The notes under the pieces: model-generated
The model's database searches: none
What the model saw: only the letters and a program-made list of their open reading frames with translations
What the model was told of the DNA's origin: nothing
Shown: positions 54,740-64,000 of the stretch, in pieces
How positions within the stretch are numbered: position 1 is the first letter of the stretch
Layout of the letters: the number at the start of each line of letters is the position of its first letter
Program-made: the position numbers and the translations under genes
Assembly (NCBI RefSeq): GCF_006974105.1
Contig: NZ_CP036282.1
Coordinates: 3,472,001 to 3,536,000, forward strand
DNA length: 64,000 nucleotides
Origin: Rhodoferax aquaticus
GTDB taxonomy: Bacteria; Pseudomonadota; Gammaproteobacteria; Burkholderiales; Burkholderiaceae_C
Direction of reading: 5' to 3'

Positions 54740-55418
54740 CGACGCACTGGCTTTGGATGCGCGGTGGATTGTGTATGCCGACGACAGTCTGGTAGTGGTG
54801 AACAAGCCACCAGGCCTGCTGTCAGTCCCCGGGCGGGGCCTAGACAAGCAAGACTGTGCAAGCCTTAGGGTCGCACAATCGTTCAAGGATGCTTTGGTGG
54901 TGCATCGCTTGGACATGTCCACCTCTGGTTTGCTGGTCATGGCCAGAGGTCTCAAAGCCCAGCGGTACTTGAGCGCAGCCTTCGCCCAGCGCATGGTTCG
55001 CAAACGCTACCACGCCATCGTGAGTGGCTGTCTTCACGCGCCCCAGGGGGAATGGCAAAGCATTGCCCTGCCCATCGCTGTAGATTGGCCCAATCGCCCC
55101 CGCCGGGTCATAGACCATGACCATGGGCAAGCATCCACAACACGTGTGCGCTGGACCCTGTACAACCCACACACCAATACCAGCCATGTGGAACTAGAGC
55201 CCATCACCGGCCGCTCGCATCAACTGCGCGTGCATATGATGGCGATAGGCCACCCCATTCTGGGAGATGCTTTGTACGCACCAGAGGCATTGCAGGCACA
55301 AGCCGATCGACTGCTGCTGCATGCCACTTCGCTGAGCTTCATCCACCCTTCTGAGTCGGGTTGGGTCAGGTTTGACAGCCCCACAACATTTCCCACGGTG
55401 AAGCCTATACAGACGTGA
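54729..55418 (+). CDS. RluA-family RNA pseudouridine synthase
   Basis: A 229-residue enzyme isomerising uridine to pseudouridine in rRNA or tRNA. The catalytic Asp62 is in HRLDMSTSGLLV, followed by KRYHAIVSG and the structural GRSHQLRVHMMAIGHPILGD. It has no N-terminal S4 domain, so it resembles RluA itself, which modifies 23S rRNA U746 and tRNA U32. The site is not proven. It overlaps the hybrid kinase by 11 bp, an unusual partner. Confidence 0.92.
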   Translation: MPDSDALALDARWIVYADDSLVVVNKPPGLLSVPGRGLDKQDCASLRVAQSFKDALVVHRLDMSTSGLLVMARGLKAQRYLSAAFAQRMVRKRYHAIVSGCLHAPQGEWQSIALPIAVDWPNRPRRVIDHDHGQASTTRVRWTLYNPHTNTSHVELEPITGRSHQLRVHMMAIGHPILGDALYAPEALQAQADRLLLHATSLSFIHPSESGWVRFDSPTTFPTVKPIQT

Positions 55419-55455
55419 TGCAGCACCCATGCCGCACAGCGCCTAAAATGGCCGC

Positions 55456-56310
55456 GTGACTACCTATTCAAACGCCGACCTCCATTGCCACTCTACGGTG
55501 TCCGACGGCACTTTATCGCCTGAGACCTTGGCGCAACGCGCGCACGCCAATGGGGTTGACTTGTGGTCCTTGACCGACCACGACGAACTGGGTGGCCAAG
55601 CGCGTGCTGCCGCGGCGGCGGCGGCATGCGGTATGGGTTACCTAACAGGGGTAGAAGTATCAGTCACCTTCATCGGGAAAACTGTGCACATCGTGGGGCT
55701 GGGCTTCGACATGCTCGACCCAAACCTGCACAAAGGTCTGGCCCAAACTCGCGGCGGGCGTGAACAAAGGGCCATGGAAATGGCGGAAGGCTTGGCCCAA
55801 GTAGGCATTGCCAATGCCTTTGAGGGTGCGCTCAAGTTTGTGGGCAATCCGGACTTGATCTCTCGGACACACTTTGCCCGCTTCTTGGTCGAGTCCGGGG
55901 TTTGCAGTGATACCAATGAGGTATTTCGGCGCTTCTTAACCGAGGGCAAACCAGGTTTTGTGCCCCACCGGTGGGCCAAGCTGTCTGACGCGGTGCATTG
56001 GATTCTTGGCGCAGGTGGCGTTGCTGTCATTGCCCATCCAGGACGTTATGGCTTCTCGCCCAACGAAGAATACGCGCTGTTTACCGAGTTCAAAGGATTT
56101 GGTGGCCAAGGTGTTGAAGTAGTGACCGGCAGCCACAGCCCCGCAGAGTACGAAACCTATGCAGATATGGCGATAGAGTTTGGCCTTGCGGCTTCAAGAG
56201 GTAGTGACTTTCACAGCCCGGACGAAAGCCGCATTGATCTCGGCACCTTGCCACACCTGCCCAGCAAACTAAGCCCTGTGTGGGACTTGTTGGCTACGCG
56301 CATTCAGTAA
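55456..56310 (+). CDS. PHP-domain phosphatase/exoribonuclease (YciV/RNase AM-like)
   Basis: A 284-residue metal-dependent phosphoesterase. PHP motifs: DLHCHSTVSDG, LTDHDELGG, GVEVSV, VIAHPGRYG, TGSHSP and SRGSDFHSP. The family includes E. coli YciV (TrpH), which acts on 3',5'-nucleoside bisphosphates and trims 5' ends of RNA. It begins with GTG at 55456. The next gene is a YciO-family protein, matching the trpH-yciO pairing in E. coli and supporting the assignment. Confidence 0.92.
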   Translation: MTTYSNADLHCHSTVSDGTLSPETLAQRAHANGVDLWSLTDHDELGGQARAAAAAAACGMGYLTGVEVSVTFIGKTVHIVGLGFDMLDPNLHKGLAQTRGGREQRAMEMAEGLAQVGIANAFEGALKFVGNPDLISRTHFARFLVESGVCSDTNEVFRRFLTEGKPGFVPHRWAKLSDAVHWILGAGGVAVIAHPGRYGFSPNEEYALFTEFKGFGGQGVEVVTGSHSPAEYETYADMAIEFGLAASRGSDFHSPDESRIDLGTLPHLPSKLSPVWDLLATRIQ

Positions 56311-56345
56311 TTGCCAAGCCCCTCCTTTCCTAGGTTTTATACGCT

Positions 56346-56969
56346 ATGGCGCAATACTTCGAACTTCACCCTGACAACCCTCAACCTCGTCTACTCAAGC
56401 AAGCCGTGGCGCTATTGTCCAAAGGTGGAGTGCTCGCTGTCCCCACCGACTCCAGCTACGCGTTGGTATGCCATTTGGACGACAAAGCAGCGGCTGACAC
56501 TTTGCGACGCATACGCCAGGTGGACGACAAGCACCACCTCACCATTTTGTGCCGTGACCTTAGCGAGCTAGCAAGCTATGCGCGTGTGGACAACCAGCAA
56601 TACCGATTGCTGAAAGCGGCCACACCGGGTCCTTACACGTTTATCCTGGAAGCCAGCAAAGAAGTGCCGCGTCGGGTTAGCCATCCTTCTCGCAAAACCA
56701 TTGGCCTGCGTGTGCCGGAACACAAAACGCTGCAAGCTTTGCTAGAGATGCATGGCGCCCCTCTTCTGGCCACCACGCTGATAGCAGCAGGCGAAACCGA
56801 ACCCCTCAACGATGCGCAGGAAATTCGTGATCGATATGAACACCAAGTTTCAGCCGTCCTGGACGCAGGGGCTTGTGCGCTCGAACCCACAACCGTCATC
56901 GACTTGAGCAGTGCTGAACCCGTGGTTATTCGCCAAGGTGGAGGCAAGCTCTCTAAACTAGGGCTTTAG
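56346..56969 (+). CDS. YciO/Sua5-family protein
   Basis: A 207-residue protein of the Sua5/YciO/YrdC fold. Seen: KGGVLAVPTDSSYALVCHLD near residue 27, DDKHHLTILCRDLSE and PGPYTFILEASKEVP. The clade is YciO rather than TsaC, since it retains the N-terminal strand and pairs with a PHP gene. Threonylcarbamoyl-AMP synthesis is not certain for YciO. It follows the PHP gene by 35 bp. Confidence 0.9.
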   Translation: MAQYFELHPDNPQPRLLKQAVALLSKGGVLAVPTDSSYALVCHLDDKAAADTLRRIRQVDDKHHLTILCRDLSELASYARVDNQQYRLLKAATPGPYTFILEASKEVPRRVSHPSRKTIGLRVPEHKTLQALLEMHGAPLLATTLIAAGETEPLNDAQEIRDRYEHQVSAVLDAGACALEPTTVIDLSSAEPVVIRQGGGKLSKLGL

Positions 56970-57017
56970 CCAGTTTCTGCCAACCGCCCATTTACCCCCT
57001 TACCCAAGACTATCTCT

Positions 57018-57686
57018 GTGGATATTGCCAACCTGATTCAAACCGTCGCGATTTACGCGCTACCCGTCTTGTTTGCCATCACCGTGCATGAAGCCGCACA
57101 TGGCTATGCCGCCCGTTACTTTGGCGACAACACCGCTTGGATGCTGGGGCGCGTATCCTTGAACCCAAGCAAACATATTGACCCCGTTGGCACCATCTTG
57201 ATGCCCTTGCTCTTGTATTTCGCAACCTCTGGTGCCTTCATTTTTGGATACGCAAAACCAGTGCCTGTGCGGTTTGGCAACTTGCGCAACCCTAAGCGCG
57301 ACATGATTTGGGTGGCACTGGCGGGCCCCATGGCTAACTTGGCGCAAGCGCTTGTCTGGGGTGTCTTGCTCTATGTTTTACAAGGCGCAGGCATTAGCGA
57401 GCCATTTTTCCTTAAAGCCTGCCAAGCAGGCGTGCTCGTGAACGTCGTGATGTTTGTATTTAACCTCTTTCCGCTGCCGCCGCTTGACGGTGGTCGCATC
57501 TTGGTTGGCCTGCTGCCCTACCGCCAGGCGGTGGCGGTTTCACGCATCGAGCCTTGGGGCTTTTTCATCGTGATGGCCTTGGTAGTCACCGGATTGGTGA
57601 GTACCTATTGGATGCAGCCATTGATGTCATTCACCTTCTCTTTGCTTAACGCTTTGCTCGCTCCCTTGGGCATGCTCCTCAACTAA
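57018..57686 (+). CDS. Site-2-type M50 metalloprotease
   Basis: A 222-residue membrane protease. The zinc site HEAAH is at residues 24-28 in the first helix (TVHEAAHGYAARYFG), and the second metal ligand is in NLFPLPPLDGGR. Five to six hydrophobic segments. It lacks the PDZ domain of RseP, so it is the minimal M50 type of unknown substrate. It starts with GTG at 57018 and sits immediately before trpS (14 bp), a conserved order. Confidence 0.88.
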   Translation: MDIANLIQTVAIYALPVLFAITVHEAAHGYAARYFGDNTAWMLGRVSLNPSKHIDPVGTILMPLLLYFATSGAFIFGYAKPVPVRFGNLRNPKRDMIWVALAGPMANLAQALVWGVLLYVLQGAGISEPFFLKACQAGVLVNVVMFVFNLFPLPPLDGGRILVGLLPYRQAVAVSRIEPWGFFIVMALVVTGLVSTYWMQPLMSFTFSLLNALLAPLGMLLN

Positions 57687-57700
57687 TCCATTTGCGCACT

Positions 57701-59008
57701 ATGACGGCAACTCGCTTCCTCACGGGAATCACGACTTCAGGCACCCCGCACCTTGGCAACTATGTCGGATCTATTCGCCCATCGGTTCGCGCCAGTTTGG
57801 CTGCCAACGTAGAAAGTTTTTACTTTCTGGCCGATTACCACGCCTTGATCAAGACTGAAGATCCGGCTCGCGTTCAGCGCTCAACCTTAGAAATTGCAGC
57901 GTCTTGGCTCGCATCTGGACTCAATCCTGAACGCGTCACTTTTTACCGCCAGTCTGACATTCCCGAGATTCCCGAGCTATGCTGGTTCCTGACCTGTGTC
58001 ACCGGCAAAGGCGTGCTCAACCGCGCACATGCCTACAAAGCAGCCGTTGACAAAAACCAAGCAGCCGGGCAAGACCCCGATGCAGATGTCAACGCCGGTT
58101 TGTTCATGTACCCCGTGCTCATGGGGGCTGACATCTTGATGTTCAACGCCCAGCATGTGCCCGTGGGGCGTGACCAGGTGCAGCATATTGAAATGGCCCG
58201 CGACATGGCCAACAGCTTTAACCACCGTTACGGTGCGCACTTTGTGTTGCCACAAGCCGCCATTGAAGAGTCGGTCGCCACCCTGCCCGGCTTGGATGGT
58301 CGCAAGATGAGTAAGAGCTACGACAACACGATTCCCTTGTTCTCCTCCAAGGATCAACTGCGCAAGCTCATCGCTGGCATCGTGACGGACTCGCGCCCAC
58401 CCGGTGAAGCCAAGGACACCGAAGGTTCCGCCCTATTCCAAATCTACCAAGCCTTCGCTACGGCAGAAGAAACACAAGCCTTTAAAGCTGCGTTTGCCGA
58501 TGGCATTGCCTGGGGCGATGCGAAACATGCACTTCTGGAGCGCATCGACCAAGAAATGGCACCTATGCGGGCCAGCTATGAAGATTTGATAAGCGCTCCC
58601 GAGCGCATTGAACAAGTGTTGCTTAACGGGGCCGAAAAGGCTCGCGCCATTGCAAGCCCTTTCATGGCGGACTTACGCCATGCCGTGGGTTTGCGAAAAC
58701 TGCACGCCAATGCGAAGCCCAGCAAGGCCAAATCTGAGAAGGTGGCTCGGGCATCCTTCAAGCAATACCGCGAGAAGGATGGCCTGTTCTATTTCAAATT
58801 TGTCGCTGCTGACGGCGAGGTATTGATGCAAAGCATGGGATTCGAATCCCCAAAGATAGCGGGACAGTCGATTGCCTTGCTGCAGCAAGGTGGCGGCACC
58901 GCGTTGGCCCAAGTAGCAACGCAGTTGGCACCTTGGACCTCCGCCGCGCAAGAGCAACGCGCGACTGCTGCGCTAGACCAATGGGCACAAGAAGCCAGTG
59001 CAGCCTAA
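57701..59008 (+). CDS. trpS: Tryptophan-tRNA ligase with C-terminal extension
   Basis: A 435-residue class I synthetase. HIGH appears as PHLGNYVG (residues 18-25) and KMSKS is in GRKMSKSYDN. It is about 100 residues longer than E. coli TrpS (334). The extra C-terminus holds a basic linker (AKPSKAKSEKV) and a small beta domain (LFYFKFVAADGEVLMQSMGF) that looks like YegP/DUF1508, though this match is by eye. ATG at 57701 is chosen over the TTG at 57692. Confidence 0.95.
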   Translation: MTATRFLTGITTSGTPHLGNYVGSIRPSVRASLAANVESFYFLADYHALIKTEDPARVQRSTLEIAASWLASGLNPERVTFYRQSDIPEIPELCWFLTCVTGKGVLNRAHAYKAAVDKNQAAGQDPDADVNAGLFMYPVLMGADILMFNAQHVPVGRDQVQHIEMARDMANSFNHRYGAHFVLPQAAIEESVATLPGLDGRKMSKSYDNTIPLFSSKDQLRKLIAGIVTDSRPPGEAKDTEGSALFQIYQAFATAEETQAFKAAFADGIAWGDAKHALLERIDQEMAPMRASYEDLISAPERIEQVLLNGAEKARAIASPFMADLRHAVGLRKLHANAKPSKAKSEKVARASFKQYREKDGLFYFKFVAADGEVLMQSMGFESPKIAGQSIALLQQGGGTALAQVATQLAPWTSAAQEQRATAALDQWAQEASAA

Positions 59009-59012
59009 AGGG

Positions 59013-59657
59013 CTAGCCTGCGAATTCCCAATTGCGCTTGGCGCCAAGCACTGCATCAGGATACGGGGCTTTGCCCCGTGATCCGTTGTAACGCCCCAGC
59101 GTCAAAAATAGGTTTCCCTTTTCAATGTCGAGGTAGTGCCGCAAGATGACGCAGCCGAAACGCAAGTTGGTTTGCATGTGAAACAGCTTGCCAGCATCAC
59201 CATCGCCAATGGCCCGTGTCCAAAACGGCATGACTTGCATGTAGCCGCGGGCACCTACGCTGCTCACGGCAAACTTGCGGAAATTGCTTTCCACTTGAAT
59301 CAAGCCCAACACCAAGGTCACGTCTAAGCCCGCCCGCTTGGACTCGTACCATACGGTTTGTAGGAACTCCTTGCGCACTTCCCACTCCGGCTTCTTCTTT
59401 TTCAGGCGCTCACTCATGCTCCCTAGCCAGCGCAAATACTTGAGACGAGATTCAGTGTCTTGAAACTCTGGAATAGGTGGCGCGGAGTTGCGAATGGCGG
59501 AGCTCAATGCCGTCCGAACCGAATCAATCAGAGGCTCTTCCAGTTGACCACCCGCCCGGGCTTGCTCCTGAAAGAATAGTGGAAAACCCAATACAGATGC
59601 GCGCAGAAGGCAGTTTCTTCTAGAAACCACCGCTACCCCACCCGTGGGCACCGTCAT
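59013..59657 (-). CDS. Lytic transglycosylase (SLT domain)
   Basis: A 214-residue exported murein hydrolase cleaving the MurNAc-GlcNAc bond. The SLT core has the catalytic Glu in [20 protein letters not shown], then GYMQVMPFW and a late GRYNGSRG. An N-terminal hydrophobic stretch (about 15-32) suggests a signal peptide, though it is arginine-flanked and could be twin-arginine-like. Its ATG overlaps the proS stop by ATGA, so its translation is coupled to a tRNA synthetase. Confidence 0.9.
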   Translation of the reverse strand: MTVPTGGVAVVSRRNCLLRASVLGFPLFFQEQARAGGQLEEPLIDSVRTALSSAIRNSAPPIPEFQDTESRLKYLRWLGSMSERLKKKKPEWEVRKEFLQTVWYESKRAGLDVTLVLGLIQVESNFRKFAVSSVGARGYMQVMPFWTRAIGDGDAGKLFHMQTNLRFGCVILRHYLDIEKGNLFLTLGRYNGSRGKAPYPDAVLGAKRNWEFAG

Positions 59658-61396
59658 GCCTTCAGACGAGACTGAATGAGCCCAGCAATTTCAGTCAACG
59701 CCACTTGGCTGGACGCCGCATCTTTCCGATGCTGGTACTCCACCATGCCCTCCTTCAGTCCGCGGTCACCAATGGTGACGCGATGTGGCACGCCAATCAG
59801 CTCCCAATCGGCAAACATCGCACCCGGCCGTTCGTTGCGGTCATCCAAAATCACATCGACGCCTGCTTCTAGCAAGGTCTCATACAGGGCATCCGCAGCC
59901 TCTTTAACGGCCGCAAAGCGGTCAGGGCTGATGGGGCACAACACGACGGTAAACGGCGCCAAGGCATCTGGCCAAATGATGCCGTTTTCGTCATGATTTT
60001 GCTCAATAGCAGCGGCCGGCAAGCGGGTGATGCCAATGCCATAGCACCCCATCTCCATGAATTGAGGCTTGCCATTGACGTCGAGGAAGGTCGCATTCAT
60101 GGCACGGCTGTACTTGGTGCCCAAGTAAAAAACGTGACCCACTTCAATGCCTCGCTCAATAGCCAGAACCCCCTTGCCGTCTGGCGATAAATCACCAGTA
60201 ACCACATTGCGTAAGTCCGCAACCAAGTCAGGCTCGGGCAGGTCGCGGCCCCAGTTGACGCCAACCAAGTGGTAATCCTCTTCATTGGCACCGCACACCC
60301 AATCGCTCATCAAGGCGACTTCGCGGTCTACGATCAGGCGTACAGGTTTTTTCAAACCGATGGGGCCCAAGTAACCCGGCTTGCAGCCAAAGTGCTCGTC
60401 AATTTCTGCCAAGGTGGCAAAGCGGAAATCGGCCATCCCGTCCAGCTTGCCTACCTTGACTTCATTCATCTCGCGGTCGCCGCGCAGCAACAGCAATGAC
60501 ACTTGCGTCTTGATGATGTTGCCCGCCTCGTCTTTGGTATCTGTAGCCACAACCAATGACTTGATAGACGACGACAGTGAAAAGCCTAAAAACTCTGCCA
60601 CATCAGCACAGGTGCTCTTGCCTGGTGTCGCCACTTTGGACATGGCTTGCGCAGCATCAGCACGCGGGCCCACCGGCGCCAATGCTTCTGCTTTCTCCAT
60701 GTTGGCTGCGTAGTCGCTGCCTGGGCAGTAAACGATAGCGTCTTCACCGGTGGCGGCTATCACTTGAAACTCTTCAGACAAGTCTCCGCCAATCGCGCCG
60801 CTGTCGGCGGCAACGGCTCGGTAAGTCAGACCAAAACGGTCAAATATCTTGCGATAAGCCTTGGCCATGACTTGGTAGCTGGCCTTAGCCGCATCCACAT
60901 CGCGGTCAAAGCTGTAGGCGTCTTTCATGGTGAACTCACGTCCGCGCATCAGGCCAAAGCGTGGGCGACGTTCGTCACGGAACTTGGTTTGAATTTGGTA
61001 GAAATTCTTGGGAAGCTGTTTGTAGCTCTTGATTTCTTGACGCGCGATGTCCGTCACCACTTCTTCGCTGGTCGGCTGCACCACAAAGTCGCGGCCATGG
61101 CGGTCTTTGATACGCAGCAGCTCGGGGCCCATTTTTTCGAAGCGACCGGTTTCCTGCCACAGCTCGGCGGGTTGAACCACAGGCATAGTCATTTCAATCG
61201 CGCCAGCACGGTTCATTTCCTCCCGCACGATGGCTTCCACTTTGCGGATCACCCGCAAGCCCATGGGCATGTAGTTGTAAACCCCGGCGCCGATCTTCTT
61301 GATCATGCCTGCGCGCATCATCAGCTTGTGGCTGACAACTTCAGCGTCCGCAGGCGCTTCTTTGAGGGTGGAGATAAGGAATTGAGACGCTTTCAT
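59654..61396 (-). CDS. proS: Proline-tRNA ligase
   Basis: A 580-residue class II synthetase of the bacterial type with an editing domain inserted between motifs 2 and 3 (about 220-400). Seen: [40 protein letters not shown], the motif 2 [20 protein letters not shown], and the motif 3 [17 protein letters not shown]. Start ATG at 61396 is chosen by family match; the frame continues upstream without similarity. It is divergent from rppH across 92 bp and coupled to the transglycosylase gene. Confidence 0.97.
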   Translation of the reverse strand: MKASQFLISTLKEAPADAEVVSHKLMMRAGMIKKIGAGVYNYMPMGLRVIRKVEAIVREEMNRAGAIEMTMPVVQPAELWQETGRFEKMGPELLRIKDRHGRDFVVQPTSEEVVTDIARQEIKSYKQLPKNFYQIQTKFRDERRPRFGLMRGREFTMKDAYSFDRDVDAAKASYQVMAKAYRKIFDRFGLTYRAVAADSGAIGGDLSEEFQVIAATGEDAIVYCPGSDYAANMEKAEALAPVGPRADAAQAMSKVATPGKSTCADVAEFLGFSLSSSIKSLVVATDTKDEAGNIIKTQVSLLLLRGDREMNEVKVGKLDGMADFRFATLAEIDEHFGCKPGYLGPIGLKKPVRLIVDREVALMSDWVCGANEEDYHLVGVNWGRDLPEPDLVADLRNVVTGDLSPDGKGVLAIERGIEVGHVFYLGTKYSRAMNATFLDVNGKPQFMEMGCYGIGITRLPAAAIEQNHDENGIIWPDALAPFTVVLCPISPDRFAAVKEAADALYETLLEAGVDVILDDRNERPGAMFADWELIGVPHRVTIGDRGLKEGMVEYQHRKDAASSQVALTEIAGLIQSRLKA

Positions 61397-61431
61397 GGCA
61401 CAGCTCGCAGAATTACGGTGACCTTCGCCCC

Positions 61432-61459
61432 TTGATACACCGCAAGTGCTGTGCATAAT
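61432..61459 (+). promoter_or_regulatory. Candidate sigma-70 promoter for rppH
   Basis: TTGATA (61432-61437) and CATAAT (61454-61459) with a 16-bp spacer, each one base from consensus. The -10 ends 29 bases before the rppH start. Confidence 0.6.
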
Positions 61460-61488
61460 GAACGAAGTTTAAAATTTGAGGTTTGATT

Positions 61489-62118
61489 ATGCTTGACAGG
61501 GACGGCTTTCGGCCCAACGTCGGCATCGTCTTGGTGAACCATAAGAATCAGGTATTTTGGGGCAAGCGCATTCGCACCCATTCGTGGCAGTTTCCGCAGG
61601 GTGGCATTGACCGGGGGGAAACCCCCGAGCAAGCCATGTTTCGTGAGCTACATGAAGAGGTGGGTCTCCATCCGGAGCATGTGGCTATCGTCGCCCGTAC
61701 CCGAGACTGGTTACGCTATGAGGTGCCCGACCGATTCATTCGCCGCGATGCGCGTGGCCATTACAAGGGCCAAAAACAAATCTGGTTTCTTTTGAAGCTT
61801 GTTGGGCATGACTGGGATCTGAACTTACGAGCGACAGACCACCCCGAGTTTGATGCTTGGCGTTGGAATGATTACTGGGTTCCGCTTGACGCAGTTGTCG
61901 AGTTTAAAAGAGGCGTCTATGAGACCGCGCTGATTGAGCTTGCTAGGTATCTACCCAAGAGTGATCTGCTAAAAAACAATGTTCGCGCTTCGGTGCCATC
62001 CCCGGCAAGAGCGGGCATGCTTCACGACCGCTTCAACTCTCGCCCTATGGAACTACCGCCTGGTGGGTCTATTGATCCCGATCCTGGAACGCACTCGCCT
62101 CGCAGCCATGAAACTTAG
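61489..62118 (+). CDS. rppH: RNA pyrophosphohydrolase
   Basis: A 209-residue Nudix enzyme that removes pyrophosphate from mRNA 5' ends, starting decay. The Nudix box is at residues 38-60 ([20 protein letters not shown] then VGL). The opening [17 protein letters not shown] matches the family. E. coli RppH is 176 residues; here about 45 C-terminal residues are low-complexity and poorly conserved. ATG at 61489 has GAGG 8 bases upstream. Divergent from proS. Confidence 0.95.
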   Translation: MLDRDGFRPNVGIVLVNHKNQVFWGKRIRTHSWQFPQGGIDRGETPEQAMFRELHEEVGLHPEHVAIVARTRDWLRYEVPDRFIRRDARGHYKGQKQIWFLLKLVGHDWDLNLRATDHPEFDAWRWNDYWVPLDAVVEFKRGVYETALIELARYLPKSDLLKNNVRASVPSPARAGMLHDRFNSRPMELPPGGSIDPDPGTHSPRSHET

Positions 62119-62617
62119 ATTTGCTCGCTCCTTTTTTATGGGCGTTGCGGCGTGCCTGATTGCAACGCTTGCATGGGCTCAAAACACCTTAGACAACCCC
62201 GATTGGGCCGAGCTACCTATGCCTCCAATCCCTGCTTTTTCAAAAGAGCAATTGATTGAAATCAGCATGCCTAGCTATGTGTCCTTGAAAGTAGGGGTAG
62301 ATCCTTCCACGGTCCAAGTAGGTTCCGATGGGATTGTGCGCTATGTCGTCGTAATGCAAAACGCCACCGGGGCGCTTAGTGGAGCATATGAAGGATTACG
62401 CTGCGTGAATGGCGAGGTCAAGACCTATGCACGATTCACCGCATCAGGGCAATGGACCTTGCTAGATTCACCGCAATGGCGCAGTGTGAATGACAATATG
62501 CCATCTCGCCATGCCCAAGCCATATCTCGGCAAGGTGCTTGCACCAATCGGATCACATCCAGTCAACAGGACACTATTCGCGCCTTGAAGTTGGGATCCC
62601 GCCCCACTCCAAGGTAA
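62108..62617 (+). CDS. CNP1-like exported protein
   Basis: A 169-residue exported protein with signal peptide [20 protein letters not shown]..., likely cut AWA-QN near residue 25. The mature part matches the CNP1-like family of beta-proteobacteria ([37 protein letters not shown]), of unknown function. It overlaps the rppH end by 11 bp, so translation is coupled. Convergent with proB (12 bp between stops). Confidence 0.85.
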   Translation: MKLRFARSFFMGVAACLIATLAWAQNTLDNPDWAELPMPPIPAFSKEQLIEISMPSYVSLKVGVDPSTVQVGSDGIVRYVVVMQNATGALSGAYEGLRCVNGEVKTYARFTASGQWTLLDSPQWRSVNDNMPSRHAQAISRQGACTNRITSSQQDTIRALKLGSRPTPR

Positions 62618-62629
62618 GCGTCCTCCGCT

Positions 62630-63766
62630 TTATCGTGACAAAACCAAATTGTCTCGGTGCAGCATTTCAGGCTCGGCTGCGTACCCAAGCCATTTTTCTA
62701 TTTCGCTGGAAGGCTTGCGACACAAAAGGCGCGCCTCGGCGCTGGCGTAGTTAGCTAAACCGCGTGCGATTTCAAGACCATCGAGGTCCTTGACCGCGAC
62801 TACGTCTCCTCGCGCGAACTCTCCCTCAACGCTCACCATGCCTATAGGGAGCAAACTCTTACCCTCAGTTCTAAGCTTGTCAGACGCACCTGCATCCACT
62901 GTCACCGCGCCGCGCATCTTTAGATGGTCTGCCATCCATTGCTTACGGGCTTGTTGCTTTTGCGTTTGGGCAAGCAGCAAAGTGCCTAGTGGCTCACCGC
63001 GGGCCAAGCGAACCAAAGCATCAGGCTCTCGGCCCCATGCGATCACCGTGGAAGCACCTGAACCTGCCGCGCGTTTGGCCGCTAATATCTTGGTGATCAT
63101 GCCACCGCGTCCGATACTAGAACCAGCCCCACCCGCCATTACCTCCAGCTTAGGATCACCGGCCTTTGCCTCATGCACAAATGTTGCGCTGGCGTCCTTA
63201 CGAGGATCTGCAGTAAACAAACCCTTTTGGTCCGTCAGTATTACCAATGCATCGGCATCCACCAAGTTGGCAACCAATGCCCCTAGGGTGTCGTTGTCAC
63301 CGAACTTGATCTCATCATTAACAACGGTGTCGTTTTCATTAATGACTGGAAGTACGCCGAGCTTTAGGAGCGTCAGCAACGTAGACCTTGCATTGAGATA
63401 GCGCTCGCGGTCCGCCAAATCAGCATGGGTGAGTAGAACTTGAGCGCTACCTAGGCCATTCAATCGCAACTTGGTTTCATACATCTGTGCAAGGCCCATT
63501 TGCCCCACCGCTGCAGCGGCTTGCAATTCATTGACCGCCTTCGGTCTCACAGCCCAACCAAGACGCTTCATACCTTCAGCAACAGCGCCGCTCGAAACCA
63601 TGATCACTTCTCGACCATCTTGAATCAGCTCAGCCATTTGTCGACACCACTCGCCAATAGCTTCCTCGTCAAGCCCTCGACCATCATTGGTGACTAAACT
63701 GGAACCAACTTTGACTACAACGCGCTTGGCATCTCGCAATACTGTGGAGTGAGAGTGTTCAACCAT
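62630..63766 (-). CDS. proB: Glutamate 5-kinase
   Basis: A 378-residue enzyme for the first step of proline synthesis: an amino-acid-kinase domain ([16 protein letters not shown] near residue 17; INENDTV; GTGGM-type site as GRGGMITK) and a C-terminal PUA domain. The PUA part is visible as [20 protein letters not shown]. It follows obgE on the same strand across a repeat-containing 54-bp gap, the usual obgE-proB order in Burkholderiales. Start ATG at 63766. Confidence 0.96.
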   Translation of the reverse strand: MVEHSHSTVLRDAKRVVVKVGSSLVTNDGRGLDEEAIGEWCRQMAELIQDGREVIMVSSGAVAEGMKRLGWAVRPKAVNELQAAAAVGQMGLAQMYETKLRLNGLGSAQVLLTHADLADRERYLNARSTLLTLLKLGVLPVINENDTVVNDEIKFGDNDTLGALVANLVDADALVILTDQKGLFTADPRKDASATFVHEAKAGDPKLEVMAGGAGSSIGRGGMITKILAAKRAAGSGASTVIAWGREPDALVRLARGEPLGTLLLAQTQKQQARKQWMADHLKMRGAVTVDAGASDKLRTEGKSLLPIGMVSVEGEFARGDVVAVKDLDGLEIARGLANYASAEARLLCRKPSSEIEKWLGYAAEPEMLHRDNLVLSR

Positions 63767-63777
63767 TTAGTTAGTTT

Positions 63778-63821
63778 GCGCCCGCAGGATATGCAAAGGC
63801 AGCTATTATTTATATAGCAAC
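63778..63821 (-). repeat. Short interspersed repeat, copy G
   Basis: GCGCCCGCAGGATATGC, AGGCAGCTATTATTTATA, TAGCAAC. It fills the proB-obgE gap, and its edge supplies the final base of the obgE TAG stop. Confidence 0.55.
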
Positions 63822-64000
63822 TATTCTATCTTGCCATCTGTAGACGTAGCAAGGAAGCGCGGATCCACTTCAATATGGGGCTGCTCAGCCAGTTGCTGAG
63901 CTTTCACATGCTTATAGATCTCTTTGATGAGGGGCTCGCACCCTTCCCTAGTAAGGGCTGATATTTCAAAAACAGGGCCCTTAAACTTGAAGCGCTTTAC
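63821..64000 (-). CDS. obgE: GTPase ObgE/CgtA, C-terminal end (cut by window edge)
   Basis: The last 59 residues plus TAG stop of the ribosome-assembly GTPase Obg. Visible: [20 protein letters not shown], the end of the G domain (the SAL G5 motif), then a helix and a short acidic tail ending TDGKIE. The rest lies beyond base 64000. The position upstream of proB fits the family. Too short to appear as an independent gene, but clear in frame from the edge. Confidence 0.85.
   Translation of the reverse strand, partial: VKRFKFKGPVFEISALTREGCEPLIKEIYKHVKAQQLAEQPHIEVDPRFLATSTDGKIE

Overview
The window looks like chromosomal DNA of a betaproteobacterium in the order Burkholderiales, most likely family Comamonadaceae (Rhodoferax/Polaromonas-like). 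This rests on protein sequence character, the conserved orders obgE-proB // rppH-proS and PHP phosphatase-YciO-M50 protease-trpS, the moderately high G+C, and a short interspersed repeat of a kind I associate with this family. No database search was possible. The strain is unknown. Almost the whole window is coding, with about 60 genes. I see no rRNA, tRNA, CRISPR, prophage or insertion-sequence transposase.

Layout. 1-11 kb: the start of ftsK (cut by the edge), a Crp/Fnr regulator divergent from trxB, rpmB-rpmG with a terminator, a pair of REP-like hairpins in a gene-poor gap, a delta-9 fatty acid desaturase, an RNA m5C methyltransferase, an OmpR-type two-component system divergent from an EF-hand protein, and purN divergent from a YceH-family gene. 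11-19 kb: two acyl-CoA dehydrogenase subunits, a DUF2059 protein, a signal-peptide-bearing ATP-dependent DNA ligase, a TetR regulator divergent from an NTF2-like protein across a 28-bp palindrome, an HNH endonuclease with mgsA, and ribF. 19-30 kb: ileS-lspA, an outer-membrane-like protein, quinone oxidoreductase, a chemoreceptor, three transporters and an AraC regulator. 30.7-31.2 kb: a 430-bp non-coding element bounded by perfect 62-bp inverted repeats. 31-40 kb: SDR, ROK kinase, cutC, EamA, DUF808, phytase-like esterase, DEDDh exonuclease, and an acetyl-CoA hydrolase/transferase.

40-48 kb is the most accessory-looking part. It holds a tight co-directional run: small membrane protein, DinB-like protein, membrane-anchored ATP-grasp ligase, YHS protein, DoxX-like protein, lipoprotein hydrolase, NRDE protein, OlsB-type acyltransferase, SRPBCC protein and a KAS III enzyme. 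48-55 kb carries a ferredoxin, an acyl-CoA synthetase, a lipoprotein 5'-nucleotidase, a hybrid histidine kinase and an RluA-type pseudouridine synthase. 55-64 kb is housekeeping: PHP phosphatase, YciO, M50 protease, trpS, a lytic transglycosylase translationally coupled to proS, rppH, a CNP1-like protein, proB and the end of obgE.

The most unusual signals are non-coding: (1) the 430-bp inverted-repeat element at 30754-31183; (2) two REP-like hairpins at 3325-3551 whose core is shared but whose stems differ while still pairing; (3) a roughly 50-bp repeat present about seven times that supplies stop codons, one start codon and one in-frame coding segment; and (4) two operator-like sites, a tandem 12-bp direct repeat and a 28-bp palindrome, in divergent intergenic regions.
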